Source: Oceanobacillus sojae
Lineage (GTDB): Bacteria > Bacillota > Bacilli > Bacillales > Amphibacillaceae
Direction: 5' to 3'
NCBI RefSeq assembly: GCF_900162665.1
Contig: NZ_LT727812.1
Span: 14,174 to 78,173 of the forward strand
DNA: 64,000 nucleotides
A program made the translations under genes and the position numbers. Shown one piece after another: positions 54,242 to 62,793 of the stretch; within the stretch, counting starts at the first letter, position 1, and each line of letters starts with the position of its first letter. The notes below the pieces were generated by a model. The model worked only from the letters and a program-made list of their open reading frames with translations, did not search any database and was not told the DNA's origin.

Positions 54242-54356
54242 GTAGTGTATCGTTTTTATTTTATTCATGATGGTTATAAGCTGATTGCTTATAACCATCA
54301 TGATAATCACCCTAAATCCTGGAGTTTACGAAAGCCTCGCATCTTCATAAGCTTTA

Positions 54357-55586
54357 TTAACTTATAATTTTAGCTTGATGTTCTTCCGTAACATATCCTT
54401 CTTTCCCTGATCCAATCCCAACAATCAGTAGAACAATAGATATAAGAATGAGCAGGGAGAGAGGAATTGTCCATCCAGCAGTCATATCATGCAGTGCGCC
54501 GACAAGTATTGGTCCTGTTGCTGCCAAAAGATAACCAAAGGACTGTGCCATCCCCGATAATTCAGCCGCTTCTTTTCCATCCTTTGCTCTAAGTGAAAAG
54601 AACATCATCGATAGACTGAAAGCACTTCCTCCAGCAATACCAAGCATAATTGCCCATAATGGAACCAGTGCAGGACTTCCCTGCAGCAGCCCAAAAAATC
54701 CAACAATGAAAAGAGTGGCTGTTGCGATACTTAGACCAACTTGATTTTTCAATTTCTCCGCTATAACCGGCACAATAAAAGTGACTGGGATAAGTGCAAA
54801 CTGCATCAGAAAAACCATCCATCCAGCAGTATTTGAATTATAGCCGTTCGTATGCAAAATATCTGGAAGCCAAGTGATTAAAGTATAAAACATTAATGAT
54901 TGTCCCCCCATAAATATGGTAATCTTCCAAGCTAGCGGGGAGCGCCATAAACTATTTTTTTTCTCTGTTTTTACTTTTTCCTGCTCTTTTTTCTCTTGTT
55001 TACGGAGCTGCGGGAGCCATAATAGTAAGGAAACTAACGTTAACAGGCCCCATATAGCAAGGGCGCCCCGCCATCCTAAATTGCCAATAGAAGAAACAGG
55101 TACACTGATACCTGACCCAAGCGCACCAAATAAGTTCATAAATATAGCGTAAATACCGGTCATCAGGCCTATTTTCAGCGGGAAATTCATCTTTACAATT
55201 CCCGGAATAAGAACATTACCAATGGCAATTGCCAGACCAATTAAAATGGTTCCTGCAAATAAAAAAGGGGTTCCTGAAAGGGAGCGAACCACAATACCGA
55301 TAATAAGTAATATTAGGGATAAAGCAATCGTTAATTCCATACCAATCCGATTTGCTATTTTTGGAGCAAACGGGGAGAGCAGCGCGAATGCTAGTAAGGG
55401 CAGTGTCGTAATACTTCCTATAAGTGCATTGCTGATTCCCAGGTCATCACGTATAAAGGAAATAAGTGACCCGGCAGAAGTTAATGGAACTCTTAAATTG
55501 GATCCTACTAAGATAATGCCGATAAGCAGTAACCAGCTGTTTTTTGTATTTTTATTTAAAGTAGATGATATGGTTTCATCATTCAT
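54357..55586 (-). CDS. CynX/NimT family MFS transporter
   Basis: The 409-residue protein has 12 membrane helices and the CynX/NimT motifs GSNLRVPLTSAGSL and ALLSPFAPKIANRIGME. Relatives include E. coli CynX/NimT and B. subtilis YycB, which export cyanate or nitroimidazoles. Its gene lies 4 nt after the FadR-type regulator gene and is probably co-transcribed with it. Confidence 0.85.
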   Translation of the reverse strand: MNDETISSTLNKNTKNSWLLLIGIILVGSNLRVPLTSAGSLISFIRDDLGISNALIGSITTLPLLAFALLSPFAPKIANRIGMELTIALSLILLIIGIVVRSLSGTPFLFAGTILIGLAIAIGNVLIPGIVKMNFPLKIGLMTGIYAIFMNLFGALGSGISVPVSSIGNLGWRGALAIWGLLTLVSLLLWLPQLRKQEKKEQEKVKTEKKNSLWRSPLAWKITIFMGGQSLMFYTLITWLPDILHTNGYNSNTAGWMVFLMQFALIPVTFIVPVIAEKLKNQVGLSIATATLFIVGFFGLLQGSPALVPLWAIMLGIAGGSAFSLSMMFFSLRAKDGKEAAELSGMAQSFGYLLAATGPILVGALHDMTAGWTIPLSLLILISIVLLIVGIGSGKEGYVTEEHQAKIIS

Positions 55587-55590
55587 GGTG

Positions 55591-56283
55591 CTATTCCTCC
55601 TCTATCATTTCAACCACTTCTTTTCTTAATACTTCCATATAATCTTCAACATAAGTGGCAGCAGCTTGTTTATCCTGGCTGCGTATTGCTGTAAATAACT
55701 CAATATGAAGTTCTTCTTCATATTTAAAAGGCTTATTCATCGCCATTAAATCTTGGACAAAAGAATATATGATTTCTGCCAGCGGTTCATATAAATCAAT
55801 GAGGAGCTGATTATGAGAAGCTGATACGACAGCCTGATGAAAATGAATATCTAATTCAATAAATTGTTCATAATCCTTCTTTTCAACGGCCTGCCGTGAA
55901 AGCTGAATGTATGCCTCCAGTTTTGCTAAATCTGTTTCTGATCTATGTTCTGCAGCCAGTTGTGCAGCTTGTTTCTCTAAAGCTAAGCGCACATCAAGGG
56001 TCTCTAGCATCGCAGACTTTTTTACATGACGCTTTATTGCTGCACCGAGGGCGTTAGCAGAACGGACAATTGTTCCGCTTCCTTGTTTTGTTTCAAGCAA
56101 TCCTGCGTGTACTAACGCACGAATCGCTTCCCGAAGCGTATTCCGGCTGACATCAAATTTTTCCATCAATTCCATTTCAGGAGGAATTCTGTCTCCAATC
56201 TGCCAATGTCCAGATCCGATTAATTGTTCGATTTGGGAAGCGACCTGTTCTACTAAATTCATACGGTTCGTTTTTTGAATCAT
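55591..56283 (-). CDS. FadR-subfamily GntR regulator
   Basis: The 230-residue protein has a GntR winged helix (GDRIPPEMELMEKFDVSRNTLREAIRALVHAGLLETKQGSGTIV pattern, residues 30-72) and an all-helical FCD ligand domain with metal-binding D/H residues (ELDIHFHQAVVSASHN). It heads the operon with the NimT-like transporter gene. GTACATTGG occurs twice upstream (around 56318 and 56390) and could be its operator. Confidence 0.88.
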   Translation of the reverse strand: MIQKTNRMNLVEQVASQIEQLIGSGHWQIGDRIPPEMELMEKFDVSRNTLREAIRALVHAGLLETKQGSGTIVRSANALGAAIKRHVKKSAMLETLDVRLALEKQAAQLAAEHRSETDLAKLEAYIQLSRQAVEKKDYEQFIELDIHFHQAVVSASHNQLLIDLYEPLAEIIYSFVQDLMAMNKPFKYEEELHIELFTAIRSQDKQAAATYVEDYMEVLRKEVVEMIEEE

Positions 56284-56658
56284 TTTAATACCCCTTTTAA
56301 AATTTGTAGGATGATTGGTACATTGGTTATGTTAGCTCTGAAAGCAAGAATTGTCAACATGATTTTTGATGACTATTATTATAAAAGGAGTACATTGGAA
56401 TGTTATCTGATATACTAAAGTAGTCTGATAGATTTATGATTTGACATAGTTTGCATTTTCACATAATATATGTTTAAATAAGCTTTAAGTATTTTACTTC
56501 TTTCTTATGGCAAGCTGTTATGTATTTGTTTCAAAGGTAAAAAAGCATACAGCCTGTACTTAAAGGATGCAAGTAAAAACAAAGCTATCAATTTCAGCTA
56601 ACTTTTTGAACGAACATGTACAGGTAATTTATTTAATCAATAATTTCATATTTTCGTA

Positions 56659-56744
56659 ATCACTAGGGGAGCGATTTGTATCGCTGAGAAAGGAAACTTG
56701 ACTCTTAGAACCTGATTTAGTTCACACTAACGTAGGGAAGTGAT
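56659..56744 (+). promoter_or_regulatory. TPP riboswitch, aptamer 1 of a tandem
   Basis: ATCACT and AGTGAT close P1. Inside are AGGGGAGC, CTGAGA, CTTAGAACCTGAT and CGTAGGGAAG, the invariant THI-box elements in order. Its own terminator follows at 56785. Confidence 0.9.
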
Positions 56745-56784
56745 GACTTGCTTAAGCAGTATTAAGCTGGTTATGTATTCATTT

Positions 56785-56818
56785 CCCATTCTTCGGTATT
56801 AATAGAATGGGTTTTTTT
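56785..56818 (+). terminator. Terminator of TPP riboswitch 1
   Basis: CCCATTCT pairs with AGAATGGG, followed by seven T. Confidence 0.88.
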
Positions 56819-56868
56819 CGTGCTTATATAATAGATTCCAGTAAGAAGAGATACCAATTTAATAAAAA

Positions 56869-56960
56869 GTGTAGGGGGACCGGTGTTGCCGGTTGAGATA
56901 CTATCCGTTAGATATAGACCCTTAGAACCTGATCTGGTTGAGACCAGCGTAGGGAACATA
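56869..56960 (+). promoter_or_regulatory. TPP riboswitch, aptamer 2 of a tandem
   Basis: It shows GTAGGGGGAC, TTGAGATACTAT, CCCTTAGAACCTGATCTGG and CAGCGTAGGGAAC, a canonical THI-box. Its terminator follows at 56992. Two aptamers, each with its own terminator, give a two-input or steeper off-switch. Confidence 0.93.
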
Positions 56961-56991
56961 CAAAGTGATTTCTATTATAAGGAAATGTATG

Positions 56992-57023
56992 TACCCTGGG
57001 CTCCGTGTCTGGGGTATTTTTTT
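56992..57023 (+). terminator. Terminator of TPP riboswitch 2
   Basis: TACCC pairs with GGGTA around a GC-containing loop, followed by seven T. Confidence 0.75.
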
Positions 57024-57077
57024 GTTGCATAAGAAATTATAAAATTATTGCTTCGTGGATAACTAATTATAGAAAAA

Positions 57078-57145
57078 CAGACTCGTCCAGCTCCAAGCGC
57101 CAAAAACTAGGAGATTTCACGTGAGCGCTCTGCGCTTTTGTTCTT
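57078..57145 (+). repeat. Fragment of a Bacillaceae intergenic repeat
   Basis: GACTCGTCCAGCTCCAAGCGCC followed by CGTGAGCGCTCTGCGCTT recalls a GC-rich repeat common between genes in this group. It lies between the riboswitch and the first transporter gene, where the remaining ~200 bp are non-coding. Assigned from memory of similar sequences. Confidence 0.35.
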
Positions 57146-57221
57146 TGAAAGGGGGATTCGCTAATAAATACTGTCAGAACATAATATTACATTTTTATTA
57201 GAATGAGGGTGAAAACGAAAA

Positions 57222-57995
57222 ATGAGAGAACAAAATAAAAAAGCAGCGCTTCAGTTTAAAAATGTTGATTTCCATTACAAAAATACGGAAGGGAAAATTC
57301 CTATTTTAAAGAATTTGAATTTTTCTGTTGCCGATGGTGAATTTGTAAGTATTATTGGTGCGAGCGGGTCCGGGAAGTCGACAATCTTCCGTCTTATTGT
57401 TGGGCTGGAAGCACTGACCAGTGGATCTATCTGCTTAAATGAAAAGGCAGTAGACAATCGTTCTGGAAAAGTCGGGTATATGCCCCAACAGGATTTATTA
57501 ATGCCATGGCGGACGGTTCAGCAAAATGCAGCTCTTCCATTAGAGCTGAAAAAAGAAAACCATCTCGATAGAAAAACTGTAAAAAATTTGCTGGAGGCAT
57601 TTGGTTTAAAAGGATACGAGAATAAGTATCCTCACGAGTTATCCGGCGGAATGCGTCAACGTGTTTCCTTCTTAAGAGCTACTTTATCCGGTTCTAATGT
57701 GTTGTTGCTGGACGAACCTTTTTCAGCTTTGGATGCGATGACTAAGTTATACATGCAGGAATGGCTGTTAGAACAATGGGAACAACAGCAATCTACAATT
57801 TTATTTATAACACATGATATTTCCGAAGCATTATTTTTGTCTGATCGTATTTTTGTTATTACGGAGACTCCCATTACAGCATTAAAAGAGATTGAAGTCC
57901 CTTTAGAACGTCCAAGACGACAACAGGATTTAGATAAAAAAGAGGTGACAGAGTTAAAAAATAATTTACTGGAACAGTTTCGGACGAGGGTGTAA
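57222..57995 (+). CDS. thiZ: Thiamine-precursor ABC transporter, ATPase (ThiZ-like)
   Basis: The 257-residue ATPase has Walker A IGASGSGKST, Q-loop MPQQDLLMPWRTV, signature LSGGMRQR, Walker B VLLLDEPFSALD and H-loop ITHDISEALFL, the pattern of the nitrate/taurine/pyrimidine-type importers. Two TPP riboswitches precede it, so it should supply a thiamine pyrimidine precursor (HMP or formylaminopyrimidine, as ThiXYZ in B. halodurans). First gene of the operon. Confidence 0.9.
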   Translation: MREQNKKAALQFKNVDFHYKNTEGKIPILKNLNFSVADGEFVSIIGASGSGKSTIFRLIVGLEALTSGSICLNEKAVDNRSGKVGYMPQQDLLMPWRTVQQNAALPLELKKENHLDRKTVKNLLEAFGLKGYENKYPHELSGGMRQRVSFLRATLSGSNVLLLDEPFSALDAMTKLYMQEWLLEQWEQQQSTILFITHDISEALFLSDRIFVITETPITALKEIEVPLERPRRQQDLDKKEVTELKNNLLEQFRTRV

Positions 57996-57998
57996 TCA

Positions 57999-58739
57999 AT
58001 GAAAAATTATCTTTATTCCATTATTTTAATCACGATATTTTTATTTATCTGGGAAACAGGAGCGAGATTTGTTCATACATCGTTTATTTTACCGGCACCG
58101 ACCGAAATTGCCATGAAGCTATGGGAGTTGAAAGTAGAGCTCCTGCTGTATCATCTACCTGTTACACTTGTTATTATTGCAATTGGCCTTGGGATTTCAT
58201 TGGTACTTGGAATAGCGCTGGCAATAAGCATGAATATATCTAAAACATTAGAACAAGCCATTTACCCAATTTTAATTACATCCCAAACCATTCCGATTAT
58301 TGCACTGGCGCCTATTTTTGTACTTTGGTTCGGATATTCTATCTGGAGCAAAGTTATCGTTACAATAATCATTACTTTTTTCCCCATTACTGTTAGTACA
58401 TTCGATGGTTTTCAATCAACAAGTAAAGAGCTGAAAGAGTTATTTCAAACACTTGGTGCAACTAAAAGACAGCTTTTTTTCAAGTTAGAGGTCCCATCTG
58501 CACTGCCTTCCTTCTTTTCAGGGCTAAAAGTGGCGGTGCCGATGAGTGTGATTGGAGCAGCAATAGGGGAGTGGCTGGGTGCACAGGCAGGCTTAGGATA
58601 TTTTAGCCGGCGGATGATGACACAATTTAATGGAGCAGGGGTCTTTGCTCCGATTGTTATTCTCTCTCTAATTGGAATTTTATTATTTATTACAGTTGTT
58701 TTATTAGAAAAAAATATATTGAAATGGAGAAGATTTTAA
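57999..58739 (+). CDS. thiX: Thiamine-precursor ABC transporter, permease (ThiX-like)
   Basis: The 246-residue permease has six hydrophobic helices and the EAA-type loop TLGATKRQLFFKLEVPSALPSFFSGLK of the BPD_transp_1 family. It starts 3 nt after the ATPase gene and ends 1 nt before the lipoprotein gene. TPP-repressed through the riboswitches. Confidence 0.9.
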   Translation: MKNYLYSIILITIFLFIWETGARFVHTSFILPAPTEIAMKLWELKVELLLYHLPVTLVIIAIGLGISLVLGIALAISMNISKTLEQAIYPILITSQTIPIIALAPIFVLWFGYSIWSKVIVTIIITFFPITVSTFDGFQSTSKELKELFQTLGATKRQLFFKLEVPSALPSFFSGLKVAVPMSVIGAAIGEWLGAQAGLGYFSRRMMTQFNGAGVFAPIVILSLIGILLFITVVLLEKNILKWRRF

Positions 58740-58740
58740 T

Positions 58741-59742
58741 ATGAAAAAATTATCAGTCGTAGTTAGTATTCTAATAGGCTTTATTATTTTAAGTGCTTGT
58801 GGAAATGAAGAATCAGTGGCAGGTAATAACGTAAAAGAAACAAATACCGTTTCTATTATGCTTGATTGGTATCCGAATGCCGTACATAGTTATCTATACG
58901 TAGCAGAAGAAAAGGGTTATTTTGAGGAAGAAGGCATTGATGTTGATATTCAATTCCCAGCAAATCCGACAGACCCTCTGACACTTGCAGCTTCAGGCAA
59001 GGTGACGATGGGGTTATATTACCAGCCCGATGTGATTGCAGCAAGAGCAAATGAAGATATTCCTGTTAAGTCCGTTGCTGCTGTCGTTCGCGAGCCGTTA
59101 AACCGGATCGTTTATCGTTCCGATGCTCCGATAGGTTCACCAAAAGAATTAGAAGGGAAGCAGGTAGGCTATCCTGGAATTCCTGTAAATGAGGCAATTG
59201 TTAAAACAATGGTCGAACATGACGGTGGCAATTACGAAAAAGTAGATATGATAAATGTAGAATTTGAATTAGGTTCCTCACTTATTTCCGAACAAGTCGA
59301 TGCAGTAAGCGGTATGTATGTTAACCATGAAGTTCCTGTCTTACGAGGCGAAGGGCATGCTATTGATTTTATTGATCCCGTAGATTACGGGGTGCCAGAT
59401 TTTTACGAAATTGTCGCTGTTACCAGTGATGAAACATGGGAAGCCGAGCAGGAAAATATCGAAGCGTTTTGGCGGGCAGCGCGTAAAGGATATGATTTCA
59501 TGATTGAAAACGAGGAAGAAGCACTACAAATCCTGCTTGATTATCAGGATGATGTAAACTTTCCCCTGGAAAAAGAAATAGAAACCGAAAGTTTATCCAT
59601 TTTATTACCGAAAATGGAATCAGAGCAGGGCTTTGGTACACAGGGAAAAGCTTCATGGGAAGAAACAGCTGCGTGGTTAAAGGAAAACGGAGTAATTGAA
59701 GAAACTCCAGACATTGATGATATATTTGTTAATATTGAATGA
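58741..59742 (+). CDS. thiY: Thiamine-precursor ABC transporter, binding lipoprotein (ThiY/NMT1-like)
   Basis: The 333-residue lipoprotein has lipobox IILSAC (C20) and an NMT1/THI5-like fold: VSIMLDWYPNAVHSYLYVAEEKGYFEEEGI and, later, YQPDVIAARANEDIPVKSVAAVVREPL. NMT1-like binding proteins capture pyrimidine thiamine precursors. It is the third gene of the riboswitch-controlled operon. Confidence 0.9.
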   Translation: MKKLSVVVSILIGFIILSACGNEESVAGNNVKETNTVSIMLDWYPNAVHSYLYVAEEKGYFEEEGIDVDIQFPANPTDPLTLAASGKVTMGLYYQPDVIAARANEDIPVKSVAAVVREPLNRIVYRSDAPIGSPKELEGKQVGYPGIPVNEAIVKTMVEHDGGNYEKVDMINVEFELGSSLISEQVDAVSGMYVNHEVPVLRGEGHAIDFIDPVDYGVPDFYEIVAVTSDETWEAEQENIEAFWRAARKGYDFMIENEEEALQILLDYQDDVNFPLEKEIETESLSILLPKMESEQGFGTQGKASWEETAAWLKENGVIEETPDIDDIFVNIE

Positions 59743-59777
59743 TAATTCCTGAAATGAAGACAGGCATCGTAACTTAG

Positions 59778-59930
59778 CTTTTTTTTGTTCAAAGTATTGT
59801 TGGAAATCCATCAAGAGTGCTTCAAGCAAGTATTTCTCATGGTATCCCGTTCTTTTGGCACACAGGAATAGGTGGAAAACAGGCAAAAGTGGTATTAGAA
59901 TATATAGATAGATTATTATCTAAATCATAG
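59778..59930 (+). pseudogene. C-terminal fragment of an unidentified protein
   Basis: An open stretch after a TAG at 59775 encodes IVGNPSRVLQASISHGIPFF, WHTGIGGKQAKVV and LEYIDRLLSKS, then TAG. It reads like a real protein end, but no start or ribosome site exists, and I do not recognise the family. Confidence 0.4.
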
Positions 59931-59940
59931 GAGGCTGTGC

Positions 59941-60264
59941 ATGATGATTAAAGTCGTTAACACATTGCGTGTCAAAAAAGGAAAAGTAAATGAGGTCGCA
60001 GCATTATTTCAAAAGGCTAAGGGCGTACACACATTTAATGGATTTGTATTCATGGAAGTTCTGATCAAAGAAAATACAGAAGAGCATGATGAGCTGCAGG
60101 TTTGCACGACATGGGAGGATCAGGCTTCTTTTGAGGTTTGGAGAAAAAGCAGAGAAACGAGAAAAGCTCATGAATTGCAAAGTAAACAGGAAAAAGAAGA
60201 TAGTCCGATTCTTAGCTCAGAATTATCAACATTTGAAGTCTTTGTACAACATCATCCAGCATAA
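59941..60264 (+). CDS. Antibiotic-biosynthesis-monooxygenase domain protein (HmoA-like)
   Basis: The 107-residue single ABM-fold protein has IKVVNTLRVKKGKVNEVAALF, GFVFMEVLIKEN and the WEDQASFEVWRKS region with an H in RKAHELQ, as in HmoA/IsdG-type heme monooxygenases that open heme to release iron. GGAGG precedes the ATG. A perfect Fur box lies just downstream, not upstream, so iron control of this gene is not shown. Another small monooxygenase role is possible. Confidence 0.75.
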   Translation: MMIKVVNTLRVKKGKVNEVAALFQKAKGVHTFNGFVFMEVLIKENTEEHDELQVCTTWEDQASFEVWRKSRETRKAHELQSKQEKEDSPILSSELSTFEVFVQHHPA

Positions 60265-60279
60265 TATTGCAATTAGGTA

Positions 60280-60312
60280 TTGACAACTAATGTGATAATG
60301 ATTATCATTATC
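60280..60312 (+). promoter_or_regulatory. Strong promoter with perfect Fur box
   Basis: TTGACA (60280-60285) and TATCAT (60303-60308), spacer 17. TGATAATGATTATCA (60293-60307) matches the Fur 15-mer exactly, and a second overlapping copy follows it (TGATTATCATTATCA). No gene starts downstream for 370 nt. Confidence 0.9.
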
Positions 60313-60314
60313 AT

Positions 60315-60558
60315 TACAGAAAGGGGTTTCTCTATCAAATTATTCTGTGAAATAATCAGGTCACTCATTGTGTTACCCCCCAACCAAAAACATATAGAGA
60401 CTTGATAGAGATTCCTTCTCTTTTGTAATAGGTCATAAGAAATCCTGTAATTTTAAAAACGGATTTCTTACTTTATATACGAAAAATAATAAATAAAGGA
60501 AAGAAAAATCTGATGTATCGGGATACCGGGAAGATTTTTCTTTCCTTTATTTTTTTAA
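60315..60558 (+). ncRNA. Candidate Fur-repressed small RNA with C-rich segment
   Basis: Starting about 7 nt after the -10, the transcript would fold as: a 10-bp outer stem TCTCTATCAA/TTGATAGAGA (60329-60338 / 60402-60411) enclosing a small hairpin ATTATT/AATAAT and an exposed ACCCCCCAACC (60375-60385); a 10-bp stem TAAGAAATCC/GGATTTCTTA (60436-60445 / 60461-60470); and a 21-bp terminator (60491-60511 / 60532-60552). C-rich single strands pairing with Shine-Dalgarno sites are the working part of FsrA, the iron-sparing RNA of B. subtilis. A shorter form ending at the U-rich 60412-60424 is also possible. No protein frame with a ribosome site was seen. Confidence 0.45.
60491..60555. terminator. 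Long terminator hairpin
   Basis: A perfect 21-bp stem (60491-60511 with 60532-60552) and a 20-nt loop, followed by T residues. Confidence 0.85.
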
Positions 60559-60679
60559 TAATATTTCAATTTTTTCATTTTCTTTACAAATAAATTAAAA
60601 ATGTTCAGATAGATAGAATTAGAGTTTACGAGCTGAAAAGAAGGGTAACTAGTAGTTAGTACATAGAAAGGGAGTTGTT

Positions 60680-61207
60680 ATTATCAAGTATATTTCTTTA
60701 ATCATTTTTTCTTTGGCTGGATTCGTACTCTTTGCAGGGACAGCAGCTGCTGAGAAGCATTATGAAGTAAAACCGGGAGACAATGTATATCGTATTGCAC
60801 AAAACTATCAAGTAGATGTCAATGCTGTCATCGCGGCAAATCCATCCATATCAAATCCTGCTTATATTCAAGCAGGGCAAACAATAAAAATACCAGATCA
60901 AACCGGAACTTCTTTTACAGTGACGGCTTATACAGCCGGACCTGAATCTACTGGAAAAGAACCTGGTGATCCTGCCTATGGCATCACGGCATCTGGTGAA
61001 GAGGTAGAGGAAGGAAGAACAATTGCCTGTCCACAATCTCTACCTTTTGGGACGAAAATACATATCCCGGATCTGGATGAAACGTATGTGTGTGAAGATC
61101 GGGGAAGCGCTATTACAAATGGCCATTTGGATATTTATATGGAAGATTTAGATGACGCACTTGAATTTGGGGTACAGGAATTTCAAGCAAAAGTGTGGAC
61201 ATATTAA
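60680..61207 (+). CDS. LysM and 3D-domain cell-wall protein (YocH-like), apparent ATT start
   Basis: The mature protein has one LysM repeat (HYEVKPGDNVYRIAQNYQ) and a C-terminal 3D domain with FTVTAYTAGPESTG, YGITASGEE and DRGSAITNGHLDIYM (the three aspartates of the lytic transglycosylase/hydrolase fold). A complete signal peptide, IKYISLIIFSLAGFVLFAG then TAAAE, is encoded upstream of the first TTG (60713) in the same frame. No ATG, GTG or TTG begins it: after AAAGGGAG (60667-60674) the correctly spaced codon is ATT at 60680. Starting at the TTG would give a hydrophobic leader without a positively charged end. Secreted peptidoglycan-modifying role. Confidence 0.8.
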   Translation: MIKYISLIIFSLAGFVLFAGTAAAEKHYEVKPGDNVYRIAQNYQVDVNAVIAANPSISNPAYIQAGQTIKIPDQTGTSFTVTAYTAGPESTGKEPGDPAYGITASGEEVEEGRTIACPQSLPFGTKIHIPDLDETYVCEDRGSAITNGHLDIYMEDLDDALEFGVQEFQAKVWTY

Positions 61208-61571
61208 CTTTAAAAACTGAATTAGACTTATTGTGAGTTAATGAGTATTCTTGAATTTATCACAACAGAGAGCTGCCATCCTATGGACTGCATTTAGGCT
61301 GGCGGCTTTTCTTTGCATAGGAATTCTAAAAAAAAAGTGGAAGGAGAGTTGATTTTCATTATGAAATGAAACAAAAAAGAATGCTCTAATAATTCGGATG
61401 AGCAAGAAATATCCAATTAATTTGTATAAGTATGGTTGATATTTCTAAGAAATAGGTGTAGCATATTTTTATAAAATATTTACATTTGTCGAATTTTGTC
61501 GATTTTTTAGTGGGTTGTAAAGATTAAAAGTCGAAATCATTAGACAATTAAAGGGAGAAGGGGTTATACAG
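61208..61571. other. Intergenic region before the dipeptide epimerase gene
   Basis: It holds a probable terminator of the LysM/3D gene (AGCTGCC with GGCGGCT, around 61271-61303, then TTTTC) and, at 61486-61509, two close copies of TTTGTCGA followed by T-rich DNA. No gene was seen. Confidence 0.5.
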
Positions 61572-62636
61572 ATGAAAATAACAAATATTAAAGTAGAAAA
61601 ACTGAAATTGGAATTATTTAAACCCTTAACAGTTGCTTTAGGGACAATAGATAATGTAGAAACATTGCTTGTGAAGGTAGAAACGGATGAAGGAATATAC
61701 GGTATTGGAGAAGGGTCGCCTTTCACCTATGTGACAGGAGAAACATTGGAATCAGCTTTAATAACAGCAAAAATGTTAACGAAGCATCTGATAGGAGAGA
61801 ATCCACTCCATATCGAAAAGATACATCATATCATGAATAGTGAAATTGTTAACAATACAGCTGCAAAGGCGGCAATTGATATCGCACTTTACGATATTAA
61901 AGGAAAGAAAATGAATGCTCCACTCTATCAAGTGCTTGGAGGATTCAGTAACCAGCTTGTAACAGATGTGACTATTGGTATCGATACACCGGAAAAAATG
62001 GCAGCAGAGGCCAAGGAAAGAGTACAGCAAGGTTTTACTATTTTGAAAATTAAAGCAGGGATTGATTCCAGACAGGATATTGAAGCCATCCGGATGATTA
62101 GAGAGGCAGCGGGTAATAAAATTCATTTACGTATCGATGCGAATCAGGGCTGGACTAAAAGTGAAGCTGTCCAGACGATAAAAGCTATGGAAGCTTATCA
62201 TATTGAAGCGGTAGAACAACCTCTGCCATATTGGGACATTGATGGGATGGCTTATGTGAGAAGAAAAGTAGACACCGCCATTATGGCAGATGAAAGTGTA
62301 CATTCTCCTATTGATGCAGCGAAAGTTGTAAAACAAGAAGCAGCAGATGTTTTAAATATTAAATTAATGAAGTCTTCAGGGCTATATCCCGCATTAAAAA
62401 TCAACGCAATTGCGGAAGCATCGGGATTCAATTGCATGGTAGGCTGTATGCTGGAAAGTAAGATTGCTATTTCCGCCGGCGCCAGCTTAGCTGCTGCGAA
62501 AAAGAATATTACAAAGGTAGACGTGGACAGTTTCCTTTATGTGAAGGATACCGGGATTACAGATGGATTCACAATAGATAACGGGATAATAACTTTATCA
62601 GAAAAAGCCGGATTAGGTATAGAATTAAATATCTGA
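61572..62636 (+). CDS. Dipeptide (L-Ala-D/L-Glu-type) epimerase, enolase superfamily
   Basis: The 354-residue enzyme has the muconate-lactonising-enzyme layout: capping domain (1-125) and a barrel with the acid/base lysine in ILKIKAG, metal ligands D (RIDANQGW), E (AVEQPL) and D (MADESV), and the second lysine in NIKLMKSSG. These match L-Ala-D/L-Glu epimerases (YkfB), which racemise the second residue of murein dipeptides. Downstream genes of unknown role (DUF819) are often its neighbours in Bacillus, suggesting recycling of cell-wall peptides. Confidence 0.87.
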   Translation: MKITNIKVEKLKLELFKPLTVALGTIDNVETLLVKVETDEGIYGIGEGSPFTYVTGETLESALITAKMLTKHLIGENPLHIEKIHHIMNSEIVNNTAAKAAIDIALYDIKGKKMNAPLYQVLGGFSNQLVTDVTIGIDTPEKMAAEAKERVQQGFTILKIKAGIDSRQDIEAIRMIREAAGNKIHLRIDANQGWTKSEAVQTIKAMEAYHIEAVEQPLPYWDIDGMAYVRRKVDTAIMADESVHSPIDAAKVVKQEAADVLNIKLMKSSGLYPALKINAIAEASGFNCMVGCMLESKIAISAGASLAAAKKNITKVDVDSFLYVKDTGITDGFTIDNGIITLSEKAGLGIELNI

Positions 62637-62685
62637 CTATTGGACTTTGATAGCACGAAGTATAGAAGTTTTAATTTTGCTTTTC

Positions 62686-62730
62686 TCTGCGGGATAATAC
62701 GAAAATCCCGCAGAAGGAAATTCTTTTTTA
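62686..62730 (+). terminator. Hairpin between epimerase and DUF819 genes
   Basis: TCTGCGGGAT and ATCCCGCAGA form a perfect 10-bp stem; a T run follows after a further 10 nt. Confidence 0.65.
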
Positions 62731-62793
62731 GGAGGTAACTTCATAATAATCTTATAATAATTAAAAGAAATATACACATAAGGAGATTTAACA

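Noticed and set aside
54266-54302. Perfect 16-bp hairpin after the VOC gene as terminator
   Set aside because: No T run on either strand; it may be an operator or RNA end, but termination cannot be supported.
60298-60402. 34-codon frame starting in the Fur box
   Set aside because: Its ATG precedes the predicted transcription start and has no ribosome site, so it is unlikely to be translated.
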